Positions 12,036 through 23,381 of a stretch of 64,000 bases of DNA are shown in pieces. Numbering within the stretch: the first letter of the stretch is position 1; every line of letters begins with the position of its first letter. The stretch is taken from the NCBI GenBank assembly GCA_026929865.2, contig CM049398.1, positions 24,981,001 to 25,045,000 on the forward strand. Reading direction: 5' to 3'. The position numbers were made by a program, and so were the translations under genes. The stretch is from Hyperoplus lanceolatus. Lineage: Eukaryota > Chordata > Actinopteri > Uranoscopiformes > Ammodytidae. Under the pieces are notes generated by a model, which had not been told where the DNA came from, searched no databases, and saw nothing but the letters and a program-made list of their open reading frames with translations.

Positions 12036-14519
12036 ATTGGGGAATTGAGCACTTAGCAGCCCTGTAACAATTCATACATTACAAATATTTTTAGTTCTCA
12101 TTCTAAAGTGCAGAAAAAAATATCTTTTGACCCTTTACAGGGTTCACTGTTGGTTGACATTGTGATTTAGAAATAGCAAAAATGCTATCTATGTTGGATC
12201 AACATTATCCTGTCATAAGATGATTCAATAAAACAAAAAATAAGATCTATAAATGATTTATAAATACATACAAGAAGTGTTGCAGGACAGCACCTGCAAC
12301 ACTTTTTACAAAATGCAAAAAAAGTATTTGTTATTTATCTTCTAACATTTCTTTGGTTCCTGGTAATGAAGAGCCATAAGTGCAAATAAAGCAGAGACAC
12401 ATGTGGACTGCTCTTCCCTTGAGCCCCTTCGTCAGCTTCTAATTGAAGTATTGATGGATTTAAATTAGGCTGAAATGCACTCATGAGTTCCACCGTCTCA
12501 TAACACACAAAGGCACACACACACCCACACACACACACACACAAGACTTGATTGCAAACACATGAAAGAAGTAAAATATGCCTAGAGGATTTATGATAAC
12601 AATCGTACTATGCTTACAGATGAAAAACAATGCATAATTGTAAACAAACAAACAAGCACACACAATCCCTGAGAAATGGACATGACAGTATTGGTCTATA
12701 TGGGCACAGTCTCCCTTTTTCAAACCACTCATGCGAATAAGTACACTTTTACAGAAAGCATCCTGAGTGTACGAGTACAGTTTGTGGTTTAAAGGGCATG
12801 AAATGCGATCTGTTGATGAGTGACAAGTGTGAGGCTGAGCCAGCATGTAATGACTGAGCAGCCAATGGCACTGGGGGAAGAACAGCACAGAGCATTAGCG
12901 AAGGAAAAATTATTTTAGCTGTGAATATGACACGTCAATGCTAACTGAATCACAAAAGGCTTAAAGGGGTTTTAAATGACACCCAGTGCAAGTAAAATGT
13001 AATTTAGGATTAAATGGAGTGTAAAAAGAGAATTGTATTTAAATGTGTTTAATCTATATGTAATGTTACTGATGATTACACATTGTGGTGATGTCATAAA
13101 GGCATAGCTAGCATGATGTTAGCTGCAGTGTTTGTTTGTCATCCGCTGTATGTGTGAATTAGTTATTTCTAAAGCTTAAAGTTACTAAAGCTTTAAGAGT
13201 TGGAGTTTGTTTGATTTTTGTAGTGAGCGATGACTACATTTGTCGAAGATTTGGTATTTTACAATGAATAACACATAGCTGCAGGAAAAGTGTAGCAACT
13301 GATAGAATTCTGTAAAAGGAATACTTTATATTTGACAAGTACAATTTAATTAGATAACAGTGGCTCTCAACAAGATAATTGCATGTGAGGGAAATAAGGT
13401 GATTGTTCAAATTTACAAGAAATCTGAAGATTTTGCAAAAATATAGCAAGCACCAGACATGGTATAAGCCAATGACAATACTGACAGGATTGGATGATTT
13501 GGCATGAATTATTCTAGTTGTACGGTTGCATATTTGCGGAGCAGACAGAGCAAAAAGTTATTCAAATAGTACTGTTTTTATTCAGCAGTAATAATAGATA
13601 CTAGGCTGCATGGAGTCAATATACAGTATGTATATGTCGCAAGTGAACAATTAACTGCCAATCAATTACATATAGTTGTTGAATAAAAACAGATTTACTA
13701 TCTTACTTTGCCTATATTTACACATATGTAAACAAAAATGGCATTTTAAATTAATCTATCAGGGAAGAACATGCATTTTCTGTAAATAATAAAAGCTGTT
13801 AGTAATGTAACATTACGGTTTGTGTTAATAAAACTACAAGTTATGAGAAGTAAGCTTACATTATTCAGCACTAAAGCTGTCAAAATTCCCTTTGAACGAG
13901 TCGAGTGCAGCATGAAACTGAAGCCTTAAGCAACAGCAGAGTGTGTTTGGTGGGTCAACCCTCTCTGTCTCTCTCTCTCTCCCTCTACTACCAACGATGA
14001 TACACCAGGCTAGACTACAAAGACCAATGAAACTGAAATTTTACATGCAAACTCCCACATCTACACTCCTACATCACCACATGCATTGCACACTAACAGG
14101 ACACACTTTAGGTATTTTGGTCCCTGGAGAAAAGGTGCAGATCTGCATTGCAGTTGAGTGTAACAGCAACACTGACTGATTGGATTACTGACCCATTATG
14201 ACCTCAACCTAACCTGTTTATGGTAAATCTGAAGCAGTCATTTTGACAGAGTCCGGTAGATACAGTACAAGCATGTCATGAACAAATGTAGTTTTTAGTT
14301 TATTAGATATATTTAGTGTATTAGAAATATTAGTTATATAAGCTAAAACACCCCATACACTCTTGTTTACTTGCAGTTTTCCTTAGTTAGAATAAATAAA
14401 TAAAATCTTGAAAATCAATGTTTGGTGTTCGGAGTTACGTATGCTACCAAGAGCTAAGGGTACTGTAGTCCACAGTGTTTGCTCTCTGCTTGGTAGAAAA
14501 GGAATTTAAAAAAAGGTTA
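12036..14519. other. Intron segment, no gene
   Basis: This is an AT-rich intron stretch. Around 13573-13690 two short arms (CTGTTTTTATTCA type) are inverted relative to each other, possibly a small decayed MITE. A short CT-rich tract is at 13963-13985. There is no exon or long repeat I can support. Confidence 0.55.
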
Positions 14520-14766
14520 GTACAGAATCCGTGTATCTTCCGTTCAATCCATATCCGTTTGGAAATCAAAACACGAAAAACAAAAAAGTGACCTGTTTTT
14601 TTAATAATCATCCTCTCAGCTACATTATATAGTATACTAAAACACGTTTTTATCCATTTTTAATCACAATTCATGACCAGATTATCAAATATGAGAATAA
14701 TGGCCTAAATGTTGATTCTGAAAAATACATGTTTCAATTTAGTGAAAGAAGTGTGTGTGCACGCGT

Positions 14767-14771
<5 letters not shown>

Positions 14772-14816
<45 letters not shown>
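14772..14816. repeat. (TG)n microsatellite inside TIR element
   Basis: This is a TG array ending in GCGCGC, located within the 14526-15924 element. Confidence 0.93.
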
Positions 14817-14817
<1 letters not shown>

Positions 14818-15165
14818 CCAGAGACGAACTTAACCATTGCGCAAAGGTAGGCAATTGCCTTGGGTCTCATAATCATCTAATAACTGTTTGTTTTACTCTT
14901 CATTCATTAATCACCGATTACGTGCGGACGTCAGCATCGCACTGGGAACTGAGGGACACATCCTTCATTATTGAAAATGTTATTGATACTCGTGATAAGC
15001 TGAGGCATGAACCCCAGTGCAGATAGCTGCATATGAAAGCATTTTTATTGGTTAGGTCCACGAGTGAAAATTGCATCTGAGGCGATCGTCGTCTCCGTCT
15101 CTCTTTTTTCCCTGTCTTCACTTCACTTGCCGAGTCAAAGTGGGAAATCGCCCAGTTTAAGGGGG

Positions 15166-15167
15166 CG

Positions 15168-15208
<41 letters not shown>
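15166..15208. repeat. (GT)n microsatellite inside TIR element
   Basis: This is the second GT array inside the same TIR element. Confidence 0.93.
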
Positions 15209-15209
<1 letters not shown>

Positions 15210-16439
15210 GAGGAAAGAAGAAACTTGTCTAGGCTATATTTTGTCCACGTTTAGGCTATAGGCCAAGGCTATCTGAATTGAGCTTTTTGTAAAATAAGGC
15301 TCTTGGTGGTAGCCTATGACAGACAATAACATAGCAGCCTTTGGCAGCCAGCCAAAATATGTTTCCCCTCTCAATAAAGATTAAACATTTGGTGGTTTGT
15401 CCCGTTTTGATCTGGATCAACAGCTGTATGTCTGTCGCTGTTTAGATCATGCCTCGTTTCCTCTGAGCAGCACAGTTCGGTTCAGCACGGTTCGGCAGGG
15501 TTACCCTACTAGATCTGCCATGCGTTTCCACTACCGACAAGAGGCTTTAGCCACGGTCAGAAAACAGTCTATGGGTCAGAGCCATCACGGCTCTGGCCGC
15601 CCATAGCTCGTGGCATTGTGGCAGCGGGACATAGTTTAACCCGCTGATTAATATAAATTATTATTTGGAACTTCAAAATTTAAAATGCAAATTTTTTACA
15701 TTTTCTGTTTGTCTCCTTTCCCATTTTCGTATGTAAAGGGCGACATGGAAAATAAGAAATGGCGATCAATTCATGTTTTACAGGCATATTTTGAATAAAA
15801 CAGTAATTTTTTTTATTTTTTTTTAAATGAAACAAATAATTAAAAAATGAAATCAAACTGTTGTTTTTGTTTTTCGTGTGTTGATTTCCAAACGGATATG
15901 GATTGAACGGAAGGTACACGGATTGTACAGCCATAGGTCAATGTGCTGCATAGCAACTATGTGCTGGAGTCAGCAAACTGACCTATGAAAACAGAGAGAG
16001 CATTTCCATCTCTGAGGCTGTTGCCTGCTGCAGCACTGTGAAGGCTTCACAGAGTGGCTACAGTGACTGTTAATAACAGTGACACATGAATTTCCATGAC
16101 ATGCCAGCTGATATCAATGATAGCAAGAACTGATTAATCCAGAAAGGGAGCTGTACACAAACTATTTTGCATTTACAGAGAGGTCAGACTTTCGGGTAAT
16201 TTTTTAAAATGTTTTTATTATTAATATATACTGTATATAGTCCTATATATACAGTCAAAACCGAAATTATTCATAAACCATGGCAAATTTTGACCTAAAG
16301 TTACTTTTATGAAACCAGCAAGCTTTTTCTTGATTGGGAATGACACAGGCTTCTCCCTAAAGATAATAAGACGATGTATAAGAGGCATCATTGTGGGAAA
16401 AAAAAATTGAAAAAAAATTGGCATGTCCAAAATTATTCA

Positions 16440-17822
16440 TACCCTTCTCAATAGTCAATAGAAAAGCCTTTATTGGCTTTTACAGCAATCAAACACTTCC
16501 TATAATTGCTGGCCAGCTTTTTGCATTTCTCCACTGATATTTTAGTCTTCTTGCCATCACCCTGATCTTTAGCTCCCTCCACAGATTCTCAATTGGATTC
16601 AAGTCAGGACTCTGGCTTGGCCACTGTAAAACTTTAATGTGTTTGTCTGCTAACCATTTCTTCACCATTTTTGCTTTGTGTTTTGGGTTGTTGTCCTGCT
16701 GAAATGTCCAATGGTGCTTAAAGGCCAGGACACACCAGTCCGACTACCCGAAAATGGAGACTGCCGATTCAGGGAGCTCCAGTCTTCCCGTCGCGGCCGA
16801 AAAAGTGCAAAGAACACACCAAACCGACTGCTGACTTTCCGTACGCTCTGCGCTTGCGCGGGACGTAATGTCTCCATAACAGCAGGCGGCGCTTATCTGT
16901 ATTGTGGCCCGAAAAAATACGGAAGCCAGAAATGATGGGACGGCTCACTAGACCATAAACATAGATAGAAATACGTATTTATATTTATGGACCATAAAGA
17001 GCACCATTTTTAGCAGAGAGTGTCGAGCATGGTGTCGAGCAGTCAACAAGGGTTGATGCATGTGAGTACTCGCTGAACGAAACAAACAAACACATTAAAA
17101 CGATGGCTAACTGTTGTTAGCTGTTTGTGCTACCCGCCTCACTTCCGGGCTTCACTGATTCGCTAGCCCTCCACAAATCAAATTGCTCCAACTAAAAGAA
17201 GCCCGACGACATCTACGACGACCGATTTCACGGCACACACGAAACAGATTCGTGTCCCCGCCCCCTCCCGACTCTACGACGGCAATTATCGGGCCGGTGT
17301 GTCCTGGCCTTAAGACCAAGTTTCCCCAGAGACTGCCTGATGTTGTTGAGAATCTTTATGTATTGCTCTTTTTTCATGATGCCGTTTACTGATTAGGTTC
17401 CCTTGTCCATTGGCTGAAAAAAAAACCCCAAAGCATTAGGTTCCCACCACCATGTTTGACAGTGGGTATGGTGTTCTTAGGGATGAAGGCTTCTCCTTTT
17501 TCATGCCAAATGAAGGATACATCATTGTGGCCAAACAATTAAATTTAGTTTCATCTGACCATAAAACAGAAGACCAGAAGTCTTCTTCTTTGTCCAGATG
17601 AGCATTTGCAAAGTCCAAGACAGCTTTTGTGTGCCTTATCTGGAGAAGTGGCATCCTCCTTGTTCTGCGTCCAAGGAACCCAGCAGTGTGCAGTATCTGT
17701 TGGATTGTCTGACATGAAACTTTGCCTCCAGCAGAGCCAATATTAACCAGGATGGCCTTGGTGGTGATCCTAGGATTATTTTTCACCTCTCTCACTATCC
17801 TCCTGGCCAGTACAGGTGTCAC
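16440..17822 (-). pseudogene. Tc1-like transposase, split by a nested insertion
   Basis: The N-terminal part (17436-17822) shows the helix-turn-helix region (NPRITTKAILVN), RRTRRMPLL and the first catalytic Asp in LWSDETKFN. The C-terminal part lies left of the inserted element and reads [17 protein letters not shown] (second Asp) and [18 protein letters not shown] (the Glu of the DDE triad). Frame breaks occur in the central part (near 17436) as well as the 588-bp insertion. All three catalytic residues remain recognisable, but the gene is dead. The family reaction is cut-and-paste transposition into TA. Confidence 0.88.
16722..17309. mobile_element. Nested MITE-like element (TTAA or TAA duplication)
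   Basis: The ends are inverted repeats: AGGCCAGGACACACC at left, GGTGTGTCCTGGCC at right. TTAA lies outside both (16718-16721 and 17310-17313). If the terminal A/T is counted in the repeat, the duplication is TAA. It sits inside the coding region of the Tc1-like transposase, so it inserted later. The interior is GC-rich, with no transposase. A TTAA duplication would point to piggyBac-like, TAA to PIF/Harbinger-like; I cannot choose. Confidence 0.88.
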
Positions 17823-18044
17823 TTTTGGAGACGGTTATGAATAATTTTGGAGATAATTTGGGCAAATGTAAATAAAAGATGAAAAAAAAAATCCACAATG
17901 ATGCCTCTTGTACATTGTCTTATTATCTTCTGGGATAAGCCTGTGTCATTTACAATTAAGAACAAACTTGCTGGTTGAATAAAAGTAAGTTTAAGTGAAA
18001 ATTTGCCAAATATATATATATGAATAATTTCAGGCATGACTGTA

Positions 18045-18050
<6 letters not shown>

Positions 18051-18131
<81 letters not shown>
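18051..18131. repeat. (TG)n microsatellite next to Tc1-like end
   Basis: This is an 81-bp TG array that starts a few bases outside the right end of the Tc1-like element. Confidence 0.96.
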
Positions 18132-18134
<3 letters not shown>

Positions 18135-18332
18135 CTGTATATATATATGTATATCAAAAATATTTGTTGTGGATGGATAACGGCCAGAATTCCTAATTGC
18201 CAAACTAAAATCTTGTCTTAAATCTTTTGACATGCATCTCCCTTCCATTTCTTATAAATGAATGTCTGACCGATCAACTTTAAAAAGGAGCTATCTGTGG
18301 ATCCTTTTTTTAACGGGGTTGTGCTTGTCGCT

Positions 18333-18335
<3 letters not shown>

Positions 18336-18377
<42 letters not shown>
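18336..18377. repeat. (CA)n microsatellite
   Basis: This is a CA array about 75 bp downstream (in gene orientation) of the donor of the Ig8 second-half exon. Confidence 0.95.
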
Positions 18378-18378
<1 letters not shown>

Positions 18379-18452
18379 TCAAATACTCAAATACTCAATG
18401 ATCAGTGCCAATCAGCTGTTATTGATTGGGAGAGTGGGACGCAGGCTCTTAC

Positions 18453-18632
18453 TTTTGACGGTGAGGTACATGGACTTGCTGACATCAGCTCCCACGTCGT
18501 TGCTGACCTTACACAGGTAGAAGCCATTGTCATCCTCCAGCACGTGTTTGATCAGCAGCGAGCCGTTGCTCAGCAGCTGCACACGAGAGCCGCTGTTCAG
18601 AGGGATGGGCGTAAACTGGGGGACGCCCGCAC
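18453..18632 (-). CDS. dscam: DSCAM exon: Ig8, second half
   Basis: This 180-nt exon runs from acceptor GTACCAG to donor AAAA|GTAAGA, phase 1 to 1. It encodes [37 protein letters not shown]-strand [18 protein letters not shown] and YLTVK. It completes Ig8. The loop [10 protein letters not shown] appears about two residues longer than the human version I remember (ALNGRIQV). The next exon is about 12 kb away (6370), across the most transposon-rich intron in the left half of the window. Confidence 0.96.
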
Positions 18633-18775
18633 CTGGTACACAAAGAAGAAACAACACTGTACATTATGATGGGAAAAAAACATAGATACAATATCCAACT
18701 CTATATTTTCCAGTAGAGACAAACATATATAATGTGAATACAGTACTTAACAGTAAGCCGACCTCCAGCGTTTTA

Positions 18776-18778
<3 letters not shown>

Positions 18779-18857
<79 letters not shown>

Positions 18858-18862
18858 GTGTA
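18779..18862. repeat. (TG)n microsatellite
   Basis: This is a TG array of about 80 bp with one GC step near the right end. Confidence 0.96.
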
Positions 18863-20064
18863 GTTATTTGACCACGCGCCTCTGTTTACAGATTTGATGA
18901 CAAAGCCTGTCAGATTTAGGGAGGATTGTAAACATGTTTCTTAACACAGGGCCTAAATCCTTAAACCGCCAAAGAGCTGCTGAGCACAGGGGAAGCAGGC
19001 CGAGCTGCTGGTGTGATGCAATCACAACCGACATAAAGCTCATGTTTAACAAGACAGCAGATTGGTGCAGAGGAACAACAGGAGGGCACAGTGGCTTTGC
19101 ATGGCTGCTGGCCTCCAACGCTGAGGCCGGCCAGATTCAAAGATGTAGCTGAACAAGGATTTTTTTTATGTTCTCCTGTGTGTCAACTCTCTGGATTAAA
19201 TCTTTGCTTTTATGTTTGTTGAGTTAATACCAAAAAACAACAACAACATAAATGGCCTTAAAATCAATTCTTATGTATTTAAATCGAAGATAGACTAATC
19301 CTAAAGGCATGGCTTGGTCTGGATTTTTAGAAGAAATACAGAAAGGCTTTGCTCAATTCTCAAAAGTCCAATGGGACTGATATTTGATATCCATCACTGA
19401 AGCATTGCTAAAATAATTGAACCGGGCATCTCTGACATAGCCTGGCTTTCTGTCTGTGTGTAATTAATCCCTATATTTTTAATAGAAAATGATGTAATCA
19501 TTCTTGTTCAATTGTCAAATAATACAGCATCTCATTAAATCTGTAGGAAATGTCACAGACACTGAGTTATAAGGGCTAACGCCTTCTGAGCGATCTGCTC
19601 CTTTCCTGATGAAAGCCATGTATCCCACCTTGCTCATGTAGTATTAAACACATGTGTGCACTGAGCCGGGCGTTGCATTAACTTGTGTTAAGGTTAGCGT
19701 GTAGAGATTAGACTATTTGGTGAGCTGTGGGTTTTTGCTTTTTAATTTGAATGCAGCCAAGTGGCCGAGGCTAGCAAGGGGTCAAGTGGTGACTTTGTTC
19801 CTACTCCCCTGGCTCTGAGCGAGAGGGGAAAGGAGATGTGTTCTTCCTTGAATTATGGATTATGCATATCCAAACGGTGCAAGTCGTTATGCTAATAGCA
19901 GTTGACCTTTACTTACTGTTCCATATCTCCCAGAGACAGTCATCTGGCTCTAAGCTAATTCTGCTGTGTGAAAAACTGAGGTGAATATAAGACAAAGGTC
20001 ACAACCAAAAAACTGCCAGCATTTCCCTATGGATAGGTAAAGCTTGGTTTTAACAATTGAGTAG

Positions 20065-20097
<33 letters not shown>

Positions 20098-20244
20098 CAC
20101 ACTACTCAGCCTGATCTTTCTGATCTCTGCTTGTCTCATACACACACAGACAAACACACTCAGCCATGCACGCACGCACACACACAAATCCAATCAAAGG
20201 GTAAAAATATCTGATTCTTTCATTCCTTTGATCATGGGGCCTAG

Positions 20245-20252
<8 letters not shown>

Positions 20253-20311
<59 letters not shown>

Positions 20312-20318
20312 CACACAC
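20253..20318. repeat. (CA)n microsatellite preceded by CG run
   Basis: This is a CA array directly preceded by GCGCGCGCGC, so the whole tract is alternating purine-pyrimidine and could favour Z-DNA. Confidence 0.95.
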
Positions 20319-21027
20319 TTCCGCACAACTACTCATTGGTTGTTGTTCTTCTGTTGGTGAAGCTTTCATCCCTGGTTATATGGATGATGGAGCAAACACC
20401 TGGGGCCCCTCTTCATCTGCCCTCAAGTGGCTGAACTCACCTGCTGCCTCGCCGCCTGTCTGTCTGCTCACGCTCTAAATCAGTCTCTGTGCATCTGTCT
20501 GTCTCTCTGTCTCTCTGTCTCTCTGTCTCTCTCTCTCTAACTCTGATGCTACTCTATTGGTGCAGGTGGAAATCCTACAAGCCCCCAGCCCAAGTGTTTA
20601 CAGAGCAGATGGCTATGAGTGTGTTTGTACGTCTGTGGCTGTAGATGGAGCAAATGGAAACCACTCACCTGCAAAAGCACTACCGCTGCCATACCAGCTG
20701 CAGACAGCACTTACCCTCACACACAGCTGCTTTAAGAAACACAACCAGGGTGTGCCCCAGCTAGCTACGGAAAAACTGTGCCGTAGAACATATCATTTGA
20801 GTTTTGTGATAGCTGTTGAAGGTTATAAAAGCATAAATCATACCCTAATTAAATGTGGGTTTGATGACCTTAATTGATGGACTTTGGTTGAGGGCCTGTA
20901 AAAAATTCTGCAGTGTTTTTCAGTGTGTTTGAATCCCTCCCCCCAAAAAATAAATAAAATAAAATAATAATAATAATCCAAATGATGAGTTGCAGTGGGT
21001 AATGTGGGCTGTGCTTAGTGTAGCTAC

Positions 21028-21147
21028 CTTTGGAGTGTTCCCATACTATGGTGGGCGGTGGGTAGCCTTCAGCTGAGCAGTTCAGAGTCACAGTTTTCCC
21101 ATAGATCCCGTCTTGATCCTCGGGCTGAACCACAAACTGAGGAGGAA
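21028..21147 (-). CDS. dscam: DSCAM exon: Ig8, first half
   Basis: This 120-nt exon runs from acceptor CTGTACAG to donor AAAG|GTAGCT, phase 1 to 1. It encodes the first part of Ig8: [19 protein letters not shown]-strand [14 protein letters not shown] and C-strand TIVWEHSKG, so it carries the B-strand Cys and core Trp. The domain is split after the C strand, and the second half is about 2.4 kb downstream (18453-18632). The joined codon is Gly (G|GT). Confidence 0.96.
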
Positions 21148-21633
21148 CTGTACAGACACATAAGCAAAAGTTAACAAGTGACATTGATGAATGACTTATA
21201 TGTATACTAGTCAAATACCACTGCACACAATTGGATAGCACTACAACCAATCAGAGCAATGAACAAGGTGACGTATTAAGCCCCGTTCGCTTAGCGTAAA
21301 TTCGTGCTTGGTCGGCAAAACAGAACGTTCATCTTTCTTGCTAATGAAAGATGTGAGTGCTGTCTTCCAAATCGTTAAGCGTCGAGGCCAAAGCCGTCTC
21401 AAACTCAAACAGCATATCTGCAGCCATCTCTGATATTTACTATCACGGCTTCGACGGCGCATGCACAGCGCTGTCGTCATCTGGTTACTTCCACCCCAGA
21501 GCACCATACATAGGGCTCTGGCCCGCCCATATCAGATAGAACCAATATTTAATTTGCCAGCGGCAGGTCTGGATTTCCAGGCTAAAATACTGTAGTGTGT
21601 AGAATTGAAAATTATGCTCTGTGCTTTTCCCAC
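21148..21633. other. Intron between Ig7 and Ig8 exons
   Basis: This is a 486-bp intron. The part from about 21230 to 21590 is GC-richer than the intron edges and contains phrases such as CAATCAGAGCAATGAAC and GGATTTCCAGGCTA. It looks like a dispersed-repeat fragment, but I cannot find its borders. Confidence 0.45.
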
Positions 21634-21912
21634 CTCTAACAATGAGCTGACTCTGGTGCTCCACCGCGGCCGCCTCGTTGCGAGCGACGCAGGTGTAGTT
21701 TCCGTTGTGGTCGGGCGTCAGGTTGGAGATGCGCAGAGAGCTGGTAAAGTCGATGTTGTCCACGGTTACGCCCAGGCTGATGGGGATTGGCCGGCCGTCC
21801 TTCTGCCAGGTGATGTCCAGAGGCCTATCGCCGGACATGACCACGCAGGGGATGAAGACGCGCTGACCGATGGTGAAACGCTGGAACTCAAAGGGCTGGA
21901 TGTAGGGAGGGA
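21634..21912 (-). CDS. dscam: DSCAM exon: Ig7
   Basis: This 279-nt exon runs from acceptor TCTGCAG to donor AGAG|GTGGGA, phase 1 to 1. It encodes Ig7: [20 protein letters not shown]-strand [13 protein letters not shown]-strand [30 protein letters not shown]-strand [18 protein letters not shown] and SQLIVR. It is almost identical to vertebrate DSCAM as remembered. Sequons NLT and NYT are present. The exon is unusually GC-rich compared with the flanking introns, which is why antisense frames also stay open across it. Confidence 0.97.
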
Positions 21913-23378
21913 CTGCAGACATGAGGAAAGAGACACACAGAGATCAAATGTAATTTCTGCCTTTCTGCCTTTCAAAGAACAGTTTTCAATTACCTCGATT
22001 CCGTGGCAGGCACCGTGTGTTTTTTCTGGGATTAATCTCAAAACCATTCTAACTATCTATGCTTTAAAGAGGTCACAGAAGGAACATAAAAGACCTGAAT
22101 AGCAAAAGCAAAGTATGGCAATAATTCCCCGTCATTCTCAGATGGGAACATCTTGTCCTTTCAGCACAAAGAGTTACAAGAAATCTAATGTGAACCTAGA
22201 CTTTTTCTTGTTTGACTATCTATTGATTTACCAACCTACATACCTACCAAGCTTCCAGCCTGGCTACAACGTCAATCTACTTTTTATTCACTGGTCTAAA
22301 ACCTTGATCACATGAATAGCTCTTTATCTAGAAAAAAACAAGTTTGGAGTCAATTGGATGCATCATTTAACCGTGCAGCGCTACAATAAGATCTATTCAA
22401 ATTGCCTGTGCTCTATTCTCTGGGAAACCTCCAGCCATCACACAAGTCATCAGTGTTTGAGTGTCCAGTGAGTTCAAATAACAGTGAAATAAGCAGCACT
22501 TTAGCACCTTATTTAATTCACAACAAAGTGGAGATAATGGACTCCAGGGATCCCCAAAGACACTCTCGCATTTTAAGCATGAGCAGAGTAAATTAGCAAA
22601 TGCACTTGCTCTCTATAGCACCGCAGGGAAGTGCTTTATATCATCGCCGTCTCTTAATTCTCGCTCTCTCTCGCCGTCTGTTTCCCTCGCTCTGTCGGAA
22701 AGTGTAATAAAATGACAACAACCAAGCGTACTGTACAGAGGGCAGGAAATAGGGCATAATGGGGAAACCCTTTTCACTATTAATTATTACAGCTGTAACA
22801 TCTCAGAGAGGATCAGTCACTGTAATATAAGTGGTACTGATAGAGTCTTCATTAAGTTTCCTAATGATGTATGTATGCACTGACGAATATCTCATAGATT
22901 CATTTAGAGGCCTAGTGTGATTTATGATCTGGCCTTTTTGTGTGAGTGAGTCTTTTTATTTATCAATCTTGTGATGGATTGGCATAAACATAGATCAGTT
23001 CTAAGACACAGTCAAAATTGTAAAAATTAGTAGTTTAACATTTTGTGAAATAAACTAATAATTTTTTCTCCCTAAAGCTTGATGAGAGCATTAATATCCT
23101 TAATCCTTAATATATAATAACCTTTAGGTTAACTTAGCTTGATAGAGATGGGAAACTGCCAGATATGTTTTAAGGTCACATAATCTACTCACTGACATGT
23201 TGTGTTTTGTTTGTTTAATTTATAAAGATGATCATTTGTAATTTTATGAGGAGACATGTGTCACGGCCGGGCACATTGTCTTTCAGGAGTCTTGATGCCA
23301 CCGTGTGATTCCCCCCCAAAAAACAGTGGAGACACCAGCAAGTCACAGAAATGCCGTTTGTTAACTGTGAATGGAGCC
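21913..23378. other. Intron segment, no gene
   Basis: This is the right part of the intron between Ig6 and Ig7, up to the TIR element. It is mostly AT-rich, with a CTCTCGC-rich patch near 22660. Nothing else was recognised. Confidence 0.55.
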
Positions 23379-23381
23379 CAG

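Larger units (their letters stand above)
14526..15924. mobile_element. Non-autonomous TIR element with 6-bp flanking repeat
   Basis: About 61 bp at 14526-14587 recur inverted at 15864-15924 with only a few differences; both begin AATCCGTGTA then CTTCCGTTCAATCC. The two ends are directly flanked by GTACAG (14520-14525 and 15925-15930), a 6-bp direct repeat. The 1.4-kb interior has no transposase and holds two GT arrays plus GC-richer material around 15460-15610. It is clearly a DNA-transposon-like insertion. The superfamily is unknown; 6 bp is not a common duplication length. Confidence 0.8.
16252..18042 (-). mobile_element. Tc1-like DNA transposon with IR/DR ends
   Basis: The element begins CAGTCAAAACCGAAATTATT and ends in the inverted counterpart AATAATTTCAGGCATGACTG. 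TA lies directly outside each end (16250-16251 and 18043-18044), the Tc1/mariner target. A second copy of the repeat core lies inside each arm (TCCAAAATTATTCATACCC near 16427 and its inverse near 17834). This gives the outer/inner IR/DR layout known from Sleeping Beauty-type Tc1 elements. The transposase is on the minus strand and is split by a nested element at 16722-17309. Confidence 0.92.
18633..21027. other. Intron inside Ig8
   Basis: This 2.4-kb intron holds a TG array (18779-18862), two CA arrays (20065-20093 and 20253-20318, the latter preceded by CGCGCGCG) and a CTGT/CTCT tract (20466-20540). There is no exon between the two Ig8 exons. Confidence 0.7.

Noticed and set aside
21605-22102. 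165-codon plus-strand frame
   Set aside because: Antisense shadow of the Ig7 exon with intron on both sides.
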